A stretch of 64,000 nt of DNA, from contig CAMGYJ010000003.1 of NCBI GenBank assembly GCA_946122785.1, positions 2,976,001 to 3,040,000 on the forward strand, given 5' to 3'. Origin of the DNA: Linum tenue. Taxonomy: Eukaryota > Streptophyta > Magnoliopsida > Malpighiales > Linaceae. Below the pieces are notes generated by a model. The model did no database searches, was not told where the DNA came from, and saw nothing but the letters and a program-made list of their open reading frames with translations. Made by a program: the position numbers and the translations under genes. Below, piece by piece: positions 58,974 through 64,000 of the stretch (the first letter of the stretch is position 1; every line of letters starts with the position of its first letter).

Positions 58974-59377
58974 GGGGAGTTCTATGGTACCCAGGGTAAA
59001 ATCAGGGGTACCGCATACATTCAATAAGAAAATGCTATCTTGAACTTGAATTGACTAATCTTTTGGACATGATACTATAATCTAGCCCTTAAAGATCAAA
59101 ATCTAGGTCTTAATTCTCTAAATCTTATACCCCAAGATAAATTTAATTAGAAACAATAATCGACGATTATGATTCGTCCAAATATAGGCAAAAAATCAAA
59201 TCACCATCTTAGGGTTTATAGTTTATGATTTAGATAATTAGGACATAGGGTTCACTCATTAAGGATTAGGGTATAGTATCATGCCCAAAAATCATGCTAA
59301 TTCGAGGTCTAGATAGCGTTTTCATACTCAAGGTATGCGGTACCCCGGATTTCACCCGGGGTACCGTAGAAGACACT
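58974..59377. mobile_element. MITE, GGGGAGTTCTAYGGTACC family, copy 1
   Basis: 404 bp. The left end carries TTCTATGGTACCC and GGGGTACCGCATAC; the right end carries the inverted GGTATGCGGTACCCC and GGGGTACCGTAGAA. It follows a (TA)n tract. No ORF. Confidence 0.75.
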
Positions 59378-59780
59378 GGGGAGTTCTACGGTACCCCAGG
59401 TGAAATTCGGGGTACCGCATACCTTAAGTAAGAAACGCTATCTAGAACTTGAATTGACTGATCTTTCAGACATTATACTATACTCTAACCCATAAAGATC
59501 AAAATCTAGGTCTTAATTCTCTAAATCTTATACCCCAAGATCAATTTAATTAGAAACAATAATTGACGGTTATGATTCGTCCAAATATAGGCAAAAAAGT
59601 AATGCACCATCTTAGGGTTTATAGTTAATAATTTAGATAATTAGGACCTAGGGTTCACTCATTAAGGGTTAGAGTATAATATCATGCCCAAAAATCCTGC
59701 TAATTCAAGGTCTAGATAGCGTTTTTATACTCAAGGTATGCGATACCCTGGATTTCACCCGGGGTACCGTAGAAGGCACT
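59378..59780. mobile_element. MITE, same family, copy 2 (tandem)
   Basis: 403 bp, head to tail with copy 1 and about 93 percent alike by eye. The terminal repeats are better preserved (TTCTACGGTACCCCAGG). A (TA)n tract follows. Confidence 0.78.
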
Positions 59781-59790
59781 ATATATATAT

Positions 59791-60168
59791 GGTGGCTACT
59801 TCGGTGCACTCACTTTTTTGGGTGCACTCAGTGCACCCAACTCTAAAAGCGTCCATAATACATCAAATTTTGAACTTTAATTAGTACTCTCAATATAATA
59901 TGATGATATGACATAGAATCATAACAAATCAATCCATTACCCTAACCCCTTACCTTCAATTTTGAATCCCAACCCAAAACCCCAAATTGTAAACCTAAAC
60001 CCTAACCCTAAATCCTAAATCCTTCGAATTAAAGTAAATTTTGAATTATTTTTTTTCAAATTCATGTGCTTCTTGTTCATAATATCATAAGCAACAATTG
60101 ATACCGTTTTGACATGAATCGCATGGCCAGAATGACAATTATGAGGCGGGTGCACCGAATGCGGCACC
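59791..60168. mobile_element. MITE with GGTGGCTACTTCGGTGCAC ends
   Basis: The left CGGTGCACTC is mirrored by GGGTGCACCG, and GGTG by CACC, with (TA)n directly on both sides. The interior has AAACCCTAACCCTAAATCC, which only looks telomere-like over about 30 bp. Confidence 0.65.
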
Positions 60169-60180
60169 ATATATATATAT

Positions 60181-61135
60181 GGGTCAGACTGGCGTACGTC
60201 AGACGTATACTATACGTCAGGTACTACTAGTGAGATATCTCTATATAGACCATGAATTAAATCGAGTTTGGGGTGTGATACTATACCCTAACCTCTAATG
60301 GATAAACACCAGACACCGATTTTCTAAACCCCAACCCGAAGTTTGATTTAATGAAAAACAAAAGTTGACCGTTGAGATCGGTCGGAGCTCATCTAAGTAC
60401 ATGACATGATACTATACTCCAATCCTTAAAGATCAAAATAAAGGTCTTAGTTCTCTAAATCTTATACCCAGAGATCAATTTAATTAGAAACAATAATCTA
60501 CGATTATGATTCGTCCTAGCAAAAAAATCAATGCACCATCTTAGGGTTTATAGTTTATGATTTAGATAATTAGGACCTAGGGTTCACTCATTAAGGGTTA
60601 GGGTATAGTATCATGCCAAAAAATCTTGCTAATTTGAGGTCTAGATAGCATTTTCATACTCAAGGTATGCGGTACCCCGGATTTCACCCATTAAGTTTTG
60701 TAATTTAGACCATGAATCAACAGGAGTTTTGGGCATGATACTATACCCTAACCACTAATGGATAAACCCCAGTCCCTAATTTTGTAGCCCAAATCATGAT
60801 ATTCGTTTAATCTTAAAAAGTAGATCAACAATAATTTCAACGAATCAGAATCGTTGATTTTCATTTCAAGATTAAACGAAATCCAAAGCATGAGATTCGT
60901 TTAATCTTAAAAATGAAAATCAACGATTCTGATTCGTCGAAATTTTCATTGGTTTTCATTTTAAGATTAAACGAACCTCATGGTTTGGGTTAGAAAATTA
61001 GAGACTGGGGTTTACTCATTAGAGGTTAGGGTATAGTATCATGCCACAAACTCCGGTTAATTCATTGTCTAAATAGCAAAACTCAACGGGCGTACGGTAG
61101 GCTACGGTACGTCCGGGCGTACGCTAGCCTTTGCC
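60181..61135. mobile_element. MITE with GGCGTACGTCAGACGTA ends, containing another MITE part
   Basis: GACTGGCGTACGTCAGACGTA on the left pairs imperfectly with TACGTCCGGGCGTACGCTAG on the right, with (TA)n on both sides. Inside, 60395-60690 is a third, end-truncated copy of the GGTACC family. A further inverted pair, TTTCATTTCAAGATTAAACG and its complement, lies at 60780-60975. Confidence 0.6.
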
Positions 61136-61152
61136 ATATATATATATATATA

Positions 61153-62382
61153 AAGATAGAGAGAGAGAGAGATTTTTCCAGCGAACAACGACGACGGAGA
61201 AGGATTTCCTGGCAACAGTGCTAGATTTGTGATGTTTGTTGATCTATTTTGTAAGGTTTGTATCGATTCGTTTTGTATTGTTCATCATTCTTATTTGTCA
61301 TTTCTAGTGACATTTTATACGGTTAGTATGCTTTGTACTATTTGTCGGTTTATTTTGTAATGTTTGTAAGCTTTGTTATTCTGTAATGTTTGTAAACTTT
61401 GTTATTTTTGTGCACCATGTTTATTATTTTTGTCAACCATGTTAATAATGTTTTTTTATGTCTAAAAAATAACCTGGTTGACTTTTGGATAACTCCTCTA
61501 TATAGGGATTGAGCTTCCTAAGTCAACCCGAGTGTTTTTCAGTTTATATGGATTGTCGGTCTAGTTTGTCATTTTTGTCTACCATGTTCGTAATGTTTGT
61601 ATGTCTAAAAAACAACCGGGTTGACTTTGGGACGGAGCCCTCTATATAGGATGGAGCCTCCAAAGTCAACCCGGTTGTTTTTTCTTTTTTGTAAGGTCTG
61701 TATTGTTTGTCGGTCTAGTTTGCATTGTTTGTACAATTCATACGTCTGTAATGTTTGTAAATCTGTTTGTATGTTTTGTCGTTGTAGTTTGTACAGTTCG
61801 TATGTTTGTAAGGTTTGTACTGATTGTAAGTCCGGTTTGTATACTTCATAATTAAATAGTCCTTCCCACTTTTTAACCGTCAGATTGTTGTGTTCAGATC
61901 TACGGGCTGGGAGGGGCTTAGTCAAGTGACTAAACACACACCCTTAGTCACAGGATCCGGACTCCCGACACGCGTGTTACTACTCAGGCGGGACAAGTGA
62001 TAGCACACCATTAATTGATGGTAACATTTGTAGTTGCTACAACATGATATCATAGCGCTGTAACGACAGGCGTACCAAGTCCTTCCACAGTTCCACATAA
62101 GTAGAAGAAGAGTCGAGGTTTATTAAGTCATGCGGATCAATAGCATAGATGCCGCGACCTGACATATATATACCTGCTTCATTCATACTCTAAAATAAGA
62201 GATAACACTCTAAAATAAATAAAGTTACATGTTCGGTCGTTTATTGAGGAGATATTTCGATAGATAAATCAAATTAAGAGATATAATAACGTAAACTAAA
62301 TAGAAATTACACAGTACATTCAGAAAGTAATCCAGTATACAGAAAAAGGCGAGTCGATCGATCGGCTTTGTTCCTCTTCCAT
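61153..62382. other. Intergenic with GTTTGTA-rich repeats and a hairpin
   Basis: A TTTGTAATGTTTGTA-type low-complexity zone runs from about 61245 to 61850. It contains a 22-bp-arm inverted repeat, AAAACAACCGGGTTGACTTTGG and complement (61609-61682), plus a decayed copy at about 61465-61540. From 61970 to 62382 nothing is recognised except the probable 3'-UTR of the F-box gene. Confidence 0.55.
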
Positions 62383-63893
62383 TCATCCATCATCCAATAC
62401 TAGAGCTTGGAATTTGTGATCAATCTTGATGTTTTTCTTGGGCAATGTCCAGTACCGTGCTCCCGTTTCAGAGCCTTCTTCACTCGCCGTTTCGCTACGT
62501 AGCTTAGAAATCTCCCTGTGCATGTTATATCAGATCAGCACACTACCAAGGTCTTAATAATAACAACAAACCTTGATGTTATAGAAACTGCCCAAAAAAA
62601 TTGCATGCAAATTAAACTGAAATTAAGGAGAATATGCTTTGCTTGTCATAATTAACAAGCTTACCAGGGCGCAGGGAGAAACCAAAAACCGTGACAGCTG
62701 CTATCGTGAAACGCAAACCTTTCGAACTTTTGGTTGACGAGATCGTAATCGCCGTAGCAGTTCATGCACCTGTACCAATCCGGACGCAAGCTGACGTTAT
62801 CCGACGAGAAGTACACGTGGTTGCCTCTAACCCCATTACTACCATCAGCAGCAGGGAGTGAAAACGACTGGTGAGAGCCGAAAAACACCGCATGTCCGTC
62901 CAAACTCCTCACCTCTTCCCAATAGTACGCATCCCCGCCGCCGCCGCCGACCACCACCAGCTTGTAGGCTTGGAGGAAGGAGTCCACGTGGATTTCCCGG
63001 TGCAAGATGACGTGGACTTGTCCGCCGACGTGGCACAAGTGGTAACACGACTTCTTGTCGAACGTCGCCGTCATGGCTTCCGAGAACGGGAACGCTCTCA
63101 CGGTGGGGGAGGAAGAGGCCGATGTTGTTGTTAGATTGTGGAAAAGAATGACGGCGTAGTCGTCCAGGACGTAGAATTTCCGTCCGGAATAGACGGCGTC
63201 AAACGGCCACATAATAATGCTTGCGTTCTTGCTGGTCAAATTCCAACCTTTGACGGAGGAGGAGGACACGTTGCACCACGCTAATTGGGGATTCTTTCTG
63301 AACAGGATGAACACGTGGCATTCTTCTTGTTTGTCGTTTTCGGGGGAAGAGGAGATGACGGCTTGGGAGATGGAGGTGAGATTGGCGGCGGATGCAGGCG
63401 GGAGAGGCGGGAGAGGGATGGAGGCGCCGGTGATTGGGTTGAGGAGGCGGAGATGGAGCGGGACGCCGTGGGAGCGGCGGGGGAGGGTGCGGAGGATCCA
63501 GCCGTCTTTGGAAGCCAAGGAGTGAGCGGCTAGTACGCCGTAGTCGGAGTCGCCGCCAGGGAGGGTGATGGACGGGATCGGCGGCGGCGGGGAAGAGGTA
63601 AGGGAGAGCTTGGTCAGGGGAGAAAACCCATATGCTTGGTCGCCGCCGTTGTTGTTAGAATTGGGCTGGGACGGTGGGGATTCGGTGGGTACGAGCAAAC
63701 CGGGAAGGAAAGGCCGGCGGCTGGCGTGGAGGCGGAGAGCGGCGGATCTCCATGATTTACAGACGCCGGAAAAGGCGATGAGCTGGGAAAGGACATCCAA
63801 GTGGTGCGTTACTATCTTCTCTACTATGTCCTCCGGTAAGTCTGAGTAGGACGTTAGGGCCTCCGGCGGCTGCCGGGAATGATGATGTTGCAA
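62383..63893 (-). CDS. F-box/DUF295 protein, two-exon model (453 aa)
   Basis: F-box proteins bind SKP1 in SCF ubiquitin ligases and choose targets; DUF295 is the common plant C-terminal domain. ATG 63893 begins the chain; the F-box is near residues 17-55 (YSDLPEDIVEKIV, AFSGVCKSWRSAALRL). The rest has LASKDGWILRTLP, LLNPITGASIPLPPL, AVYSGRKFYVLDDYAV and WEEVRSLDGHAVFFGSHQ. Read without splicing it stops after FWFLPAPW at 62661 (410 aa). The stop TAA lies inside a good donor (CCCTG/GTAAGC), and an acceptor (ATGCACAG/GGAGA) at 62516 restores the frame for 43 more codons (exon 2, 62515-62383, ending LVLDDG). Exon 1 is 63893-62665 and the intron 149 bp. No defect is visible. Substrate unknown. 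Confidence 0.82.
62516..62664 (-). other. Inferred intron of the F-box/DUF295 gene
   Basis: GTAAGC donor and ATGCACAG acceptor, AT-rich interior with in-frame stops, and joining keeps the reading frame with W restored at the junction. If it is not spliced, the protein ends at 410 aa. Confidence 0.6.
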
Positions 63894-64000
63894 CGATGGC
63901 CGGAGTGCTCTAAGAAATCAAAAATTTAGGATTTAGGTATAAGCTAGGGTTAGACTCTCTCTCTCCTCTTATTTTAGTAAATCCAATTTCGACACTAAAC
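63894..64000 (-). other. 5' region of the F-box gene, cut by the window end
   Basis: A (GA)n tract in the transcribed direction (63954-63968) lies about 60 nt before the ATG, as often in plant leaders. The promoter is beyond the window. Confidence 0.4.

Larger units (their letters stand above)
58632..61966. mobile_element. Possible large inverted-repeat element hosting other MITEs
   Basis: CAGGTGACTAGGGGGGTCCC with TTAGTCACATGACTAAG at 58634-58680 is mirrored by CTTAGTCAAGTGACTAA and CCCTTAGTCACAGG near 61916-61966. Arms of about 42 bp match with several mismatches. No clear target duplication is found, so the call is weak; the interior is mostly other elements. Confidence 0.4.

Noticed and set aside
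59994..60025. Telomere-like CCCTAAACCCTAACCCTAAATCC
   Set aside because: Only a few degenerate units within a MITE; not an interstitial telomere array.
1..64000. CRISPR arrays, tRNA or rRNA genes
   Set aside because: No regularly spaced short repeats with unique spacers and no cloverleaf or rRNA sequence were noticed; the context is a plant nuclear genome.

Overview
This window is nuclear DNA of a flowering plant, most likely a eudicot. The evidence is plant-lineage LTR retrotransposons (Athila-type Ty3/gypsy and two Ty1/copia elements), an L1 LINE with a poly(A) tail, a Mutator-like element, MITEs, spliced genes with GT-AG introns, and plant-specific gene families (a XERICO-type RING-H2 ligase and F-box/DUF295 proteins). 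I cannot name the species. There is no bacterial, viral or organellar gene order. Most of the window is nested mobile DNA, with two host genes that look intact.

Layout. 1-934: sequence with no recognisable gene. 935-13805: a decayed 12.9-kb Athila-like element with LTRs, gag-pol and an env-position ORF, all with stops and frameshifts. 13965-20434 (minus): an RRP15-like rRNA-processing pseudogene. Its first intron holds a 5.3-kb element carrying two oppositely oriented ATATTAG-motif arrays, and inside that sits a 1.6-kb Mutator-like element with long inverted repeats, a perfect 9-bp target duplication and a captured ATL-type RING-H2 gene piece. 22631-25271: a roughly 1.07-kb near-palindrome between two 0.78-kb direct repeats. 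25769-33968: a 5'-truncated L1 LINE split by a young, complete minus-strand copia element (25839-33301). The copia LTRs show no difference by eye, its 1400-aa gag-pol is intact, and it carries an extra intact ORF of 342 aa.

36177-37753: a XERICO-like gene with TATA box, 5'-UTR intron and complete 164-aa CDS. 38589-49436: a high-copy tandem array, three units of about 2.95 kb plus a shorter first unit. Each carries the last exons of an unidentified minus-strand gene fused to the 5' edge of a copia LTR. The array runs into a second copia element (49437-55119, one nonsense codon), whose flanks do not form a target duplication. 55182-56501 (minus): an F-box/DUF295 pseudogene. 57346-61968: a MITE-rich zone, including several elements separated by (TA)n tracts. 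62383-63893 (minus): an apparently functional F-box/DUF295 gene, best read as two exons.

How the parts relate. The two host genes act in ubiquitin signalling: XERICO as a membrane RING-H2 E3 and the F-box protein as a probable SCF adaptor. They are not an operon and no joint pathway is implied. The main story is layered insertion (LINE then copia; RRP15 intron then large element then MULE) and LTR-associated tandem amplification of a host gene fragment. Points most worth follow-up are the direct-inverted-direct palindrome locus, the LTR-linked tandem array with a variable poly-Asp tail, the CGGCCG palindrome arrays of the Athila element, the ATATTAG arrays, and the extra ORF of the young copia element.
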